From Buttiauxella sp. B2 (lineage in GTDB: Bacteria > Pseudomonadota > Gammaproteobacteria > Enterobacterales > Enterobacteriaceae), in assembly GCF_006376615.1 (NCBI RefSeq), contig NZ_VEXQ01000008.1, forward strand, positions 1-64,000: DNA of 64,000 bases, written 5' to 3'. A program made the position numbers and the translations under genes. The notes beneath the pieces are model-generated. The model worked only from the letters and a program-made list of their open reading frames with translations, had not been told where the DNA came from and ran no database searches. Shown piece after piece: positions 33,767 to 42,625 of the stretch. Position 1 is the first letter of the stretch, and each line of letters starts with the position of its first letter.

Positions 33767-33967
33767 AGTGGCTCATTCACCATCCTATGTCAGTCCCCGA
33801 AAGGGCAGTGCTACATAGACTTCGAATGACGCACACCAGGTGCCTGCCGTCCACCTTTTGATTATTGTCAGTCTCGTACTGCTTTATCATGCTCCGGGCG
33901 AAACGTTGAGTAAGGCACCGCCTGATTCCAGAACAAAGGCAGAGATTATTCTCTGCCTTTGTTGTTT
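33767..33967 (+). ncRNA. glmY: Small RNA GlmY
   Basis: The sequence starting AGTGGCTCATTCACC follows E. coli GlmY over most of its length, including CTACATAGACTTCGAATGACGC, the segment around TGCCGTCCACCTTTTGATTA, and the 3' terminator. GlmY sequesters the adaptor RapZ, which frees the homologous sRNA GlmZ to activate glmS translation when glucosamine-6-phosphate is low. The primary transcript would be about 200 nt; in E. coli it is processed to about 150 nt. It lies between purL and glrK, as in E. coli, next to the genes for its own activator GlrR. Confidence 0.92.
33932..33967 (+). terminator. Terminator of glmY
   Basis: A long stem, AACAAAGGCAGAG pairing with CTCTGCCTTTGTT around a 6-base loop, followed by a T-rich tail (GTTT). 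Confidence 0.9.
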
Positions 33968-34025
33968 CTGAGCTTCCAGACTTTAAACTCCCGCCGATCC
34001 CCGCTAGCATCATGTCATACAGCCA

Positions 34026-35471
34026 ATGAATGAGATGAAGCTATTGAACCAGTGGCATTTTTTCCCACGATCCTTACGCCAGCTTGTCATGATGGCCTTT
34101 TTGCTGGTGTTGGTTCCTCTATTAGTTCTGGCATGGCAAGCTTGGCAAAGCCTTAATGCGCTTAGCGATCAGGCTGCGTTGACTAACCGCACTACGCTTG
34201 TCGATGCGCGTCGCAGTGAAGCCATGACGAACGTGGCGCTGGAAATGGAACGAAGTTACCGCCAGTACTGTGTGCTTGATGATGCAACACTTGCGACTGT
34301 TTATCAGGGGCAGCGTAAACGCTACGCTCAGATGCTCGAAGCTCATGCGGGCGTTTTGCCCGACAATCATCTTTATCATGCCTTACGCCAGTCGCTAAAC
34401 GATCTCGCCGAAATACAGTGCAAAAATAGTGGGCCAGATACTGCCTCCGCTGCACATCTTGAAACGTTCGCCACGGCAAATGCTGAAATGGTGCAGGCGA
34501 CCCGTGCGGTGGTATTTTCCCGAGGGCAGCAACTTCAGCAAGAAATTGCCGAGCGCGGGCAGTTCTTTGGCTGGCAAGCGTTGGTATTATTCCTGTTGAG
34601 CGTTGCACTTGTGATTATCTTCACACGCATGATTATCGGCCCGGTAAAGGGCATCGAACAAATGATTAACTTGCTCGGCGAAGGGCATTCCCTGGGCAAT
34701 GCCGTACTGTTTAAAGGGCCGCGCGAATTGCGTTCAGTAGGGCAGCGGATTGTCTGGCTAAGCGAGCGCCTTTCCTGGCTTGAATCCCAGCGACATGAGT
34801 TTTTACGCCATATCTCCCACGAATTAAAAACCCCGCTTGCTAGCATGCGTGAAGGTACTGAACTGCTAGCCGATCAGGTCGTCGGGCCGCTGACTAACGA
34901 CCAAAAAGAAGTGGTGGAAATTCTTGATAACAGTAGCCGTCACTTACAAAAATTGATTGAACAATTATTGGATTACAACCGCAAACTTGCCGATGTCCCA
35001 GTCGAGTTGGAAAAAGTTGAGCTGGCACCGTTAGTGGATGTGATTATCGCCGCTCACAGTTTGCCAGCACGGGCTAAAATGATGCGTACCGAATGTGATT
35101 TCAGCCCAGTACCTTGCCTTGCAGAACCTATGTTGTTAATGAGCGTGCTGGATAATCTCTATTCCAATGCGGTGCACTATGGGTCTGAATCCGGTACCAT
35201 TTATCTACGAAGCTCACAGGTAGGGAATACGCTCCATATTGATGTAGGTAACACGGGCGACCCTATTCCGTCTGCGGAACGAGAGATGATATTTGAACCT
35301 TTTTATCAGGGAAGTCGCCAGCGTAAAGGTGCAGTTAAAGGTAGTGGCTTGGGGTTGAGTATTGCCCAGGATTGTATTCGCCGAATGCATGGTGAATTGC
35401 ACCTGATTGACGATGAAACGGCGGATGTTTGCTTCCGTATTGAATTGCCTGTTTTTCCCGAGAATGAATAA
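34026..35471 (+). CDS. glrK: Sensor histidine kinase GlrK (QseE)
   Basis: A 481-residue inner membrane histidine kinase (E. coli 475). The first membrane segment is at residues 20-38, a periplasmic domain follows, and the second segment lies near 182-200, followed by a HAMP-like linker. The phosphoacceptor His is in HEFLRHISHELKTPLASMREG (H box); the N box is DNLYSNAVHYG, and the G box is KGSGLGLSIAQD. It phosphorylates GlrR and so controls glmY. The start may be 34026 or the ATG at 34035; neither has a strong SD. Operon with glrG, glrR and glnB. Confidence 0.95.
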   Translation: MNEMKLLNQWHFFPRSLRQLVMMAFLLVLVPLLVLAWQAWQSLNALSDQAALTNRTTLVDARRSEAMTNVALEMERSYRQYCVLDDATLATVYQGQRKRYAQMLEAHAGVLPDNHLYHALRQSLNDLAEIQCKNSGPDTASAAHLETFATANAEMVQATRAVVFSRGQQLQQEIAERGQFFGWQALVLFLLSVALVIIFTRMIIGPVKGIEQMINLLGEGHSLGNAVLFKGPRELRSVGQRIVWLSERLSWLESQRHEFLRHISHELKTPLASMREGTELLADQVVGPLTNDQKEVVEILDNSSRHLQKLIEQLLDYNRKLADVPVELEKVELAPLVDVIIAAHSLPARAKMMRTECDFSPVPCLAEPMLLMSVLDNLYSNAVHYGSESGTIYLRSSQVGNTLHIDVGNTGDPIPSAEREMIFEPFYQGSRQRKGAVKGSGLGLSIAQDCIRRMHGELHLIDDETADVCFRIELPVFPENE

Positions 35472-35474
35472 ATA

Positions 35475-36143
35475 ATGAAAGCGACTATTTTTCGCCCGAT
35501 ATCAGCATTGTTACTGCCGTTGTTGCTGGCGAGCTGTGTTCAGAGCACAGTGGCCCAAAACATAAAACACCCACAGCCAATAGAAGAACCTGAACAAAAA
35601 CTGGCCGATTATATGTCGACAGATTGCGAAGACATCTGGCAAAACCAGAATTACGAGTCCATGAAAAACCCGCTTTATTGGCTGCGGGCTATGGATTGTG
35701 CCGAACGTTTAGCACCTATTCAGGCTCGAGCGGAAGCGCGTCGCTGGCCTTCTGATAGCTGGCGTGACACCTTTAAACGCGGCATTTTGCTGGCAAATGC
35801 CAAAATTACGCCTACTGAGCGTCGTCGTTACATGACTAAACTGGATGCGATGACCGCTGAAGTTCCTGCGCAGGTGCGCTCGTTATTCCAGGTCTGGCGC
35901 GATGGGCAAGCTTCACTGCTGGCACTTTCGGACGAACGTACGCGTTACAGCAAGCTCCAGCAATCCACCGATAGCGAACTGGATACGCTACGTGAGCAGC
36001 AGCAACGGCTCCGAAGTCAGTTAAGCTTGACCACTCGAAAACTGGAAAACCTCACGGATATTGAACGACAGCTCTCTAGCCGTAAACCGGTCAGTACCGA
36101 ATTGCCGGACAATACCAAACCCGCGCCGGAGGCAAAACCATGA
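35475..36143 (+). CDS. glrG: Outer membrane lipoprotein GlrG (QseG)
   Basis: A 222-residue lipoprotein: hydrophobic signal ending LLASC (lipobox, Cys21), then a mature part with a predicted coiled coil near residues 150-200 (KLQQSTDSELDTLREQQQRLRSQLS). QseG in E. coli is encoded between glrK and glrR and stimulates GlrK activity. The C-terminal tail is Pro/Lys rich. The glrR start overlaps its end by 4 bases (ATGA), so the two are coupled. Confidence 0.92.
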   Translation: MKATIFRPISALLLPLLLASCVQSTVAQNIKHPQPIEEPEQKLADYMSTDCEDIWQNQNYESMKNPLYWLRAMDCAERLAPIQARAEARRWPSDSWRDTFKRGILLANAKITPTERRRYMTKLDAMTAEVPAQVRSLFQVWRDGQASLLALSDERTRYSKLQQSTDSELDTLREQQQRLRSQLSLTTRKLENLTDIERQLSSRKPVSTELPDNTKPAPEAKP

Positions 36144-37477
36144 CACAGCGTAAACCTGCCAGATTACTGCTGGTTGACGACGATCCTGGTTTGCTCAAAC
36201 TTCTTGGGATGCGCCTGACCAGTGAAGGCTACACCGTCACTACCGCTGAAAGTGGTGCCGAAGGGCTGCGTCTATTGGGGCGAGAAAAAATAGATCTGGT
36301 GATTAGTGACCTGCGAATGGACGAGATGGATGGTATGGCGCTGTTTGCCGAAATCCAGAAAGTACTGCCGGGAATGCCGGTAATCATACTCACCGCTCAT
36401 GGTTCAATTCCCGACGCTGTTGCCGCAACGCAACAGGGTGTATTTAGCTTTCTAACCAAGCCTGTTGATAAAGACGCGCTTTATAAAGCCATTGACGATG
36501 CGCTGGTGCACTCGGTTATCGCCGGGGACGACATGTGGCGCGATACCATCGTCACGCGTAGCCCGATTATGCAACGTTTGCTGGATCAAGCGCGCATGGT
36601 GGCGCAGTCAGATGTTAGCGTGTTAATTCATGGGCAAAGTGGTACTGGCAAAGAGATCCTTGCTCAAGCCATTCACAACGCCAGCCCGCGCAGCAAAAAA
36701 GCGTTTATCGCTATTAACTGTGGTGCGCTGCCGGAGCAGTTGCTGGAGTCCGAACTGTTTGGTCATTCGCGCGGCGCCTTCACGGGGGCGGTGAGTAGCA
36801 GGGAAGGGTTGTTCCAGGCCGCGGAAGGTGGAACATTATTCCTTGATGAAATTGGCGATATGCCAATCCCGTTGCAAGTCAAACTGTTGCGTGTCCTGCA
36901 GGAACGCAAAGTGCGCCCGCTAGGCAGCAACCGCGACCTCGACATCGACGTGCGTATTCTCTCGGCCACCCACCGCGATTTACCCAAAGCGATGGAACGG
37001 GGCGAATTTCGTGAAGACTTGTTCTACCGCCTGAATGTGGTGAGCCTCAAGATCCCGGCGCTGCAAGAACGAGCTGAAGATGTCCCTTTGTTGGCGAATC
37101 ATCTGTTACGCCAATCAGCCGATCGCCATAAACCGTTTGTACGCAGTTTTTCGACGGATGCCATGACGCGTCTGATGGCGGCAAGCTGGCCTGGCAACGT
37201 GCGCCAATTGGTCAACGTAATTGAACAGTGTGTTGCACTGACTTCTGCCCCGGTTATCAGCGAAGCGCTGGTTCAACAGGCGTTGGAAGGAGAAAACACC
37301 GCGCTACCGACTTTTGTCGAGGCACGTAATCAGTTTGAGCTAAATTACCTGCGAAAATTGCTGCAAATGACCAAAGGAAATGTCACCCAAGCTGCACGTG
37401 TAGCGGGGCGTAACCGTACCGAATTCTACAAATTACTCTCAAGGCATGAGCTCGATGCCAATGACTTTAAAGAGTAG
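36140..37477 (+). CDS. glrR: Sigma-54-dependent response regulator GlrR (QseF)
   Basis: A 445-residue NtrC-type activator. Receiver domain with phospho-acceptor Asp57 (DLVISDLRMD) and acidic pocket VDDD; AAA+ domain with Walker A GQSGTGKE, the sigma-54 contact loop GAFTGA (HSRGAFTGAVSSREG) and LFLDEIGDM (Walker B). The C-terminal helix-turn-helix is in GNVTQAARVAGRNRTEFYKLL. It activates glmY through TGTC-N10-GACA sites, three of which precede glmY in this window. Confidence 0.96.
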   Translation: MTQRKPARLLLVDDDPGLLKLLGMRLTSEGYTVTTAESGAEGLRLLGREKIDLVISDLRMDEMDGMALFAEIQKVLPGMPVIILTAHGSIPDAVAATQQGVFSFLTKPVDKDALYKAIDDALVHSVIAGDDMWRDTIVTRSPIMQRLLDQARMVAQSDVSVLIHGQSGTGKEILAQAIHNASPRSKKAFIAINCGALPEQLLESELFGHSRGAFTGAVSSREGLFQAAEGGTLFLDEIGDMPIPLQVKLLRVLQERKVRPLGSNRDLDIDVRILSATHRDLPKAMERGEFREDLFYRLNVVSLKIPALQERAEDVPLLANHLLRQSADRHKPFVRSFSTDAMTRLMAASWPGNVRQLVNVIEQCVALTSAPVISEALVQQALEGENTALPTFVEARNQFELNYLRKLLQMTKGNVTQAARVAGRNRTEFYKLLSRHELDANDFKE

Positions 37478-37487
37478 TCTGTGGTAG

Positions 37488-37865
<378 letters not shown>

Positions 37866-37916
37866 TTTTATACCCTCAACCTTACGGGCGAGGGTGAAAT
37901 CAACTCGGCTCCAGCT

Positions 37917-37939
37917 CCCTCGCCCCTTCGGGGAGAGGG
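37917..37939. repeat. G+C-rich palindrome between glnB and hmp
   Basis: CCCTCGCCCC-ttc-GGGGAGAGGG forms a nearly perfect 10-bp hairpin, followed by GTTAGGGTGAGG. This style of CCCTC/GAGGG palindrome is common between convergent genes in enterobacteria. It lies between the converging 3' ends of glnB and hmp and may serve as a shared terminator or mRNA 3'-end stabiliser, although it lacks a T-run. Confidence 0.6.
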
Positions 37940-37956
37940 TTAGGGTGAGGAGAAAA

Positions 37957-39147
37957 TTACATCACCTTATGCGGACCAAAGCACTCGTAATGAATCCTGT
38001 CCTGCTCAATACCCAACTTCACTAGCTGTTCCGCCGCAAAACGCATAAAACTCACTGGGCCGCACAGATAAAACTGCATATCTGGCGCGCTGATTTTGCT
38101 TTCCAGCGCCACCAAATCTATCAAACCTTCACTATCAAATTTTGCCTGTGCATGGCAGCTTTCGCTCGGTGTGCGATACCAGACATGACGCTCAAAGCAC
38201 GCTAACTGTTCACCCAACTGATTCACTTCATCGGCAAATGCATGCACATCGCTGTGTTCGGCTGCATGGAACCAGTTAACCTGGGCCTGATGGGCATTTT
38301 TCGCCAATGTATCAAGCATTGCCAGCATGGGTGTCTGGCCAACGCCTGCTGAAATCAGCGTAACTGGAGTCTGGGTGGCAACATCCATAAAGAAATCACC
38401 TGCTGGCGCGGCAAGATGCACTTCATCACCGACTTGCGCATGGTTGTGCAGCCAGCTTGAAACCTGGCCCAAATCTTCGCGTTTAACCGCTATGCGATAG
38501 CTTTTGGCATCTGGCTTGCGGGTCAATGAGTACTGGCGAATCTCCTGATGTGGGAAACCTTCTGGCTTCAACCACACACCAATGTATTGGCCGGGCTGAT
38601 AATCAGCTACGGGTTTGCCATCCACAGGTTCAAATTCAAAGCTGGTGATAAGTGTGCTTTGCGGCTCTTTTGCCACAATTCGGAATGCACGAGTTCCTTC
38701 CCAACCACCCGTTTTAACCGCGTTGCTTTGGTAGATTTCAGCTTCGCGATTGATAAACACGCCAGCCAGCACGCCGTAAGCTTTACCCCAGGCATTCAGT
38801 ACTTCCTGGCCCGGGCTGAACATTTCATCCAGCGTCGCCAACAAATGGCCACCAACAATGTCGTACTGCTCAGGTTTGATCTGGAAGCTAGTGTGCTTCT
38901 GTGCGATTTTTTCAACAGCAGGCAACAGCGCCGCCAGATTTTCGATATTGGTGGCGTACGCACAGATAGCATTAAACAACGCTTCACGTTGATCGCCATT
39001 GCGCTGGTTGCTCATATTAAAGATCTCTTTTAGCTCAGGATTATGGCTAAACATACGATCATAAAAATGCGCGGTAAGTTTTGGACCAGTGGCGGTAAGT
39101 AGGGGAATGGTGGATTTCACAACGGCGATGGTTTGTGCATCAAGCAT
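37957..39147 (-). CDS. hmp: Flavohemoglobin, nitric oxide dioxygenase
   Basis: A 396-residue flavohaem protein that turns NO and O2 into nitrate using NADPH. The globin domain has the distal Tyr29 (AHFYDRMF) and proximal His85 (QKHTSFQI); the FAD domain has [10 protein letters not shown], and the NAD(P)H domain has [15 protein letters not shown] and [10 protein letters not shown]. The ATG at 39147, preceded by AGGAG, gives the E. coli start and length; an upstream ATG at 39171 is not needed. An NsrR site lies just upstream, and glyA is divergent. Confidence 0.97.
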   Translation of the reverse strand: MLDAQTIAVVKSTIPLLTATGPKLTAHFYDRMFSHNPELKEIFNMSNQRNGDQREALFNAICAYATNIENLAALLPAVEKIAQKHTSFQIKPEQYDIVGGHLLATLDEMFSPGQEVLNAWGKAYGVLAGVFINREAEIYQSNAVKTGGWEGTRAFRIVAKEPQSTLITSFEFEPVDGKPVADYQPGQYIGVWLKPEGFPHQEIRQYSLTRKPDAKSYRIAVKREDLGQVSSWLHNHAQVGDEVHLAAPAGDFFMDVATQTPVTLISAGVGQTPMLAMLDTLAKNAHQAQVNWFHAAEHSDVHAFADEVNQLGEQLACFERHVWYRTPSESCHAQAKFDSEGLIDLVALESKISAPDMQFYLCGPVSFMRFAAEQLVKLGIEQDRIHYECFGPHKVM

Positions 39148-39180
39148 GGTATAGCTCCTGATTTCTGGCATGTAGAGTTA

Positions 39181-39203
39181 ATGTTGTATTTTAAATGCAT
39201 CTT
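39181..39203 (-). promoter_or_regulatory. NsrR operator of hmp
   Basis: On the minus strand AAGATGCATTT, a perfect NsrR half-site, is followed after one base by AAATACAACAT, a weaker half, giving the 11-1-11 form. It lies 34 bases before the hmp start. NO would relieve repression. Confidence 0.8.
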
Positions 39204-39277
39204 ATAAAATAATCAGATTAAAAAAAAGAACTACATTGTAAATGGATACTCACGGGGTCGACATGGGTCACAGAACA

Positions 39278-39290
39278 TGAATTTTCTGCA
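39278..39290. promoter_or_regulatory. Possible MetR site in the hmp-glyA spacer
   Basis: TGAATTTTCTGCA differs from the MetR consensus TGAA-N5-TTCA at one base. MetR is known to bind between hmp and glyA in E. coli and to activate both. A second site was not clear. Confidence 0.4.
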
Positions 39291-39359
39291 TGTTGGTGAT
39301 GAATTAATATCCGTTGAAATAGCTAACAACTTTTGCCTTCAAACCCTTGCAGGGCGCCA

Positions 39360-39375
39360 AGCCAATCGTTTGCGT
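39360..39375. promoter_or_regulatory. PurR box of glyA
   Basis: AGCCAATCGTTTGCGT: the right half TCGTTTGCGT matches the PurR operator fully and the left half partly, very like the E. coli glyA box. It lies 118 bases before the glyA start, in a 346-bp spacer that otherwise carries the NsrR and MetR-like sites and no further gene. Confidence 0.75.
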
Positions 39376-39493
39376 AAAAACCTCTGTCAAGACCTATCAC
39401 CCAATACCGATTCGGTTTACACTGTTGCCCGTTGTTTGAGAGAGCCCTCAAAGCTGTTCGAATTTTTACTGTTAGCTGAGTCTGGAGATGCGA

Positions 39494-40747
39494 ATGTTAA
39501 AACGTGAAATGAACATTGCCGATTATGATGCCCAACTGTGGCAGGCTATGGAGCAAGAAAAAGTACGTCAGGAAGAGCACATTGAACTGATCGCCTCCGA
39601 AAACTACACCAGCCCGCGTGTGATGCAGGCTCAGGGTTCTCAGTTAACCAACAAGTACGCTGAAGGCTACCCAGGCAAACGTTACTATGGCGGTTGCGAA
39701 TACGTTGACGTGGTTGAGCAACTGGCAATCGACCGTGCAAAAGAGCTGTTTGGCGCTGATTACGCAAACGTACAGCCGCACTCCGGTTCTCAGGCTAACT
39801 TCGCGGTATACACCACTTTGCTGGAACCAGGCGATACCGTTCTGGGTATGAACCTGGCACACGGCGGCCACCTGACTCACGGCTCCCCGGTAAACTTCTC
39901 CGGTAAGCTGTACAACATCGTTCCTTACGGTATCGATGAAACAGGCCACATTGACTACGTAGACCTGGAAAAACAAGCAAAAGAACACAAACCGAAAATG
40001 ATTATCGGTGGTTTCTCCGCTTACTCCGGTGTAGTTGACTGGGCAAAAATGCGTGAAATCGCAGACATGGTTGGCGCATATCTGTTCGTTGATATGGCGC
40101 ACGTTGCGGGTCTTATTGCAGCAGACGTCTACCCCAACCCAGTTCCACATGCGCACGTTGTTACGACGACCACACATAAAACACTGGCAGGCCCGCGCGG
40201 TGGTTTAATCCTCGCAAAAGGCGGCAGCGAAGAGCTGTATAAGAAACTGAACTCCGCTGTATTCCCTGGCGCGCAGGGCGGCCCACTGATGCACGTCATC
40301 GCGGGTAAAGCTGTTGCGTTGAAAGAAGCTATGGAGCCTGAGTTCAAAACTTATCAGCAGCAAGTAGCTAAGAACGCAAAAGCTATGGTTGCTGTGTTCC
40401 TTGAGCGCGGTTACAAAGTCGTTTCTGGCGGTACGGATAACCATCTGTTCCTGCTGGATCTGGTTGATAAAAACCTGACCGGTAAAGAAGCTGATGCAGC
40501 TCTTGGCCGTGCAAACATCACCGTGAACAAAAACAGCGTGCCAAACGATCCTAAGAGCCCGTTTGTGACCTCCGGTATCCGTATCGGTACACCAGCAGTC
40601 ACTCGCCGTGGCTTCACTGAAGCCGATGTTCGCGAGCTGGCTGGCTGGATGTGTGATGTGTTAGATAGCATCAATGATGAAGCGGTTATCGAACGTACCA
40701 AACAGAAAGTTCTGGATATCTGCGCCCGCTTGCCGGTTTACGCATAA
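39494..40747 (+). CDS. glyA: Serine hydroxymethyltransferase
   Basis: PLP enzyme of 417 residues that interconverts serine and glycine with tetrahydrofolate, the main source of one-carbon units. The PLP lysine is in [14 protein letters not shown], and the N-terminal [15 protein letters not shown] and [14 protein letters not shown] segments are as in E. coli. The ATG at 39494 is chosen because the TGGAG SD is 6 bases before it; the ATG at 39488 abuts the SD. Its products feed PurL's pathway, and both genes carry PurR boxes. A terminator follows. Confidence 0.98.
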   Translation: MLKREMNIADYDAQLWQAMEQEKVRQEEHIELIASENYTSPRVMQAQGSQLTNKYAEGYPGKRYYGGCEYVDVVEQLAIDRAKELFGADYANVQPHSGSQANFAVYTTLLEPGDTVLGMNLAHGGHLTHGSPVNFSGKLYNIVPYGIDETGHIDYVDLEKQAKEHKPKMIIGGFSAYSGVVDWAKMREIADMVGAYLFVDMAHVAGLIAADVYPNPVPHAHVVTTTTHKTLAGPRGGLILAKGGSEELYKKLNSAVFPGAQGGPLMHVIAGKAVALKEAMEPEFKTYQQQVAKNAKAMVAVFLERGYKVVSGGTDNHLFLLDLVDKNLTGKEADAALGRANITVNKNSVPNDPKSPFVTSGIRIGTPAVTRRGFTEADVRELAGWMCDVLDSINDEAVIERTKQKVLDICARLPVYA

Positions 40748-40761
40748 GACTGCTCAGTATG

Positions 40762-40789
40762 AAAAAGGCCGCGAAAGCGGCCTTTTTTT
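40762..40789 (+). terminator. Terminator of glyA
   Basis: Stem AAAAAGGCCGC-gaaa-GCGGCCTTTTT with a T-run, 15 bases after the glyA stop. Its A-run on the other side may also let it stop yphA transcripts. Confidence 0.93.
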
Positions 40790-40804
40790 ATGGCAAAAAT
40801 GAGC

Positions 40805-41227
40805 TCAACGTTTATCGAGTGAAATACTGCCCGGGCCGACAATTGCTAGTAGCAAAAAGGCGGCGGCAATGCTGATGTTTTTATAGAAATTAATCATGTT
40901 GGGTACCACCGCATCGCCGCTCATATTCCAGTAATGGTGGCCAATCACTGCGGTACCTAAGGTGTAGAAAATAAAGAGTATGGCCAGCGGACGAGTGAAG
41001 AAGCCGAGCACAATCAGAATGGCGGCAACAATTTCCATCAGTACGGCAATAATTGCAGCCACCATCGGCAGCGGCGCGCCAAGGGTTGCCATGTACTGTA
41101 CCGTTCCGTCAAAACCGGTCATTTTCGGATAGCCAAAAATAATAAACAGCAGCACGAGGGCTATTCGGGCAATCAGCAGCATCAGAGGGCGCGACTGACC
41201 AAAATCGAAATAGCGTAATGTGTTCAT
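40805..41227 (-). CDS. yphA: DoxX family inner membrane protein YphA
   Basis: A 140-residue protein with four predicted membrane helices (about residues 12-32, 50-70, 75-95, 110-130), of the DoxX family. The length equals that of E. coli YphA. The function of YphA is not established; some DoxX proteins take part in thiol or quinone-linked redox chemistry. In K-12 yphA sits at the other end of the yph cluster, beside yphB; here it lies between glyA and yphH. Confidence 0.88.
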   Translation of the reverse strand: MNTLRYFDFGQSRPLMLLIARIALVLLFIIFGYPKMTGFDGTVQYMATLGAPLPMVAAIIAVLMEIVAAILIVLGFFTRPLAILFIFYTLGTAVIGHHYWNMSGDAVVPNMINFYKNISIAAAFLLLAIVGPGSISLDKR

Positions 41228-41316
41228 ATCGGTCTCAATTTGTGAGGAGGTTCAAATTAACCGTAATACACAACCACAAACTGCGCCAGAAACAGCGGCT
41301 TAATAAAACCTCCCGC

Positions 41317-42510
41317 TTAGCCGGTCAGCGCTTCCTCGACGTATAAATAGCCAATGCCCATCACCTGCTGCGCACGGGTAAGCTGCCCGAAATCGATCTG
41401 CGTGGCGTTCATTTTGAGTGTGTCTCCGTGATCAAAGGGATTAAAACCAATCTGCCGGTTAATAGTCGCCAACCAGCTATCCCCAAACCCGCAGCTTCTA
41501 CCGTAAAACCAAATCTGGTTGATATTCAGGATATTGAGAAAATTATACAGACTCAGGCCAATGGCGTTTGCCGCGCTGTCTACCCAGCGGCGAACCTGTT
41601 CGTCACCTTCGTGCCAGGCATTGATAAGTTGCGTGGAGGTTACTGAGTCGGGGTTCAGCTTCGGTGCGTCCGGCTGGGATTTAAGCCAGATGCGCGCCTG
41701 CTTTTTCAGCGCCGTCAGCGAGGCCACGGTTTCCAAACATCCGTAACGCCCGCAATCGCACGCCATCCCGTCAGGGTTCACAATTGTGTGGCCGATTTGT
41801 CCGCTACCGTAGAGACTGCCGCGATAAATCTGCCCGTTTATCACAAACGATGAACCAATCCCGTAATCGACGTTTATCACACAGAAGTCCTGGCGATTAG
41901 CCGGGTTCTGCCATTTTTCCGCCAACGCCAGCATCACACAGTCGTTATCTACGCGCACTGTCACGCCGAGTTTTTCTTCCAGGAGATATTTGATTTCTAC
42001 CGGCTCGCGCCACGGTGCTTGCGGCATAGTTTGCGATACACCGGTAACCGGATTGACTTGCCCGTGAATACCCAATGCGAGGTTAATGGTTTTCTTCGGC
42101 CATGTTTTGCGTTGGTTGCGCCAGATATTTTCAATAGCGGCCAGCAATGCTTGCGGTGTGGAGGCATTCACTTGAATACGTTCAAATTCCCCTTTGGGTG
42201 AAAGCTGCGCGTCGCAAAGTTGGCTTTCAATGCTGGTGGGGGTGACATTCATGCAAAGAATAAAATCGCCGTCTGGCGGAATTTGATAACTGCCACTGTT
42301 AATACCGCGGTTACTGAGATTCTCACTGGAATGGCTTAATTTGCCATCGCCCACTAACTCTTCGAGGATCTTGCTAACTGCTGGAATCGAAAGGCCAGTG
42401 AACTGAGAAAACTGCGATTTGCTTAGCTGCTTATGCTGCCACACCAGCTTCATAATCGTCTGGCGATTGAGTTGTCGTACTCGTTGGTTATTCAGCCCTG
42501 AATTATACAT
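41317..42510 (-). CDS. yphH: ROK family transcriptional regulator YphH
   Basis: A 397-residue NagC/XylR-type regulator. The N-terminal winged helix lies at about residues 12-65 (MKLVWQHKQLSKSQFSQFTG, then SIPAVSKILEELV). The ROK sugar-kinase-like domain has the zinc motif CDCGRYGCLE preceded by GQIGHTIVNPDG, plus NVDYGIGSSFVINGQI. As a ROK repressor it should bind a sugar or sugar phosphate and release DNA. It is divergent from yphG, so it probably controls the yphG-porter-yphB operon. I could not pick a clear operator in the 115-bp spacer. Confidence 0.9.
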   Translation of the reverse strand: MYNSGLNNQRVRQLNRQTIMKLVWQHKQLSKSQFSQFTGLSIPAVSKILEELVGDGKLSHSSENLSNRGINSGSYQIPPDGDFILCMNVTPTSIESQLCDAQLSPKGEFERIQVNASTPQALLAAIENIWRNQRKTWPKKTINLALGIHGQVNPVTGVSQTMPQAPWREPVEIKYLLEEKLGVTVRVDNDCVMLALAEKWQNPANRQDFCVINVDYGIGSSFVINGQIYRGSLYGSGQIGHTIVNPDGMACDCGRYGCLETVASLTALKKQARIWLKSQPDAPKLNPDSVTSTQLINAWHEGDEQVRRWVDSAANAIGLSLYNFLNILNINQIWFYGRSCGFGDSWLATINRQIGFNPFDHGDTLKMNATQIDFGQLTRAQQVMGIGYLYVEEALTG

Positions 42511-42625
42511 TTCACTAAACTCCGTTAACTTTATTGTGTGAGCATTAAGCGCTCTAAGCCGTAATGAGTTCTCTACACTGCAAACATAACGTATTTCACT
42601 GTTGTTTGTTTACTGGAGAAGCGAA

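Noticed and set aside
39644-40177. Minus-strand ORF of 177 codons inside glyA
   Set aside because: Antisense shadow of a strongly codon-biased gene; no SD and no family resemblance.
42511-42625. Operator for YphH in the yphH-yphG spacer
   Set aside because: Only short repeats (for example TTTCACT twice, 84 bp apart) are seen; none is convincing as a ROK operator.
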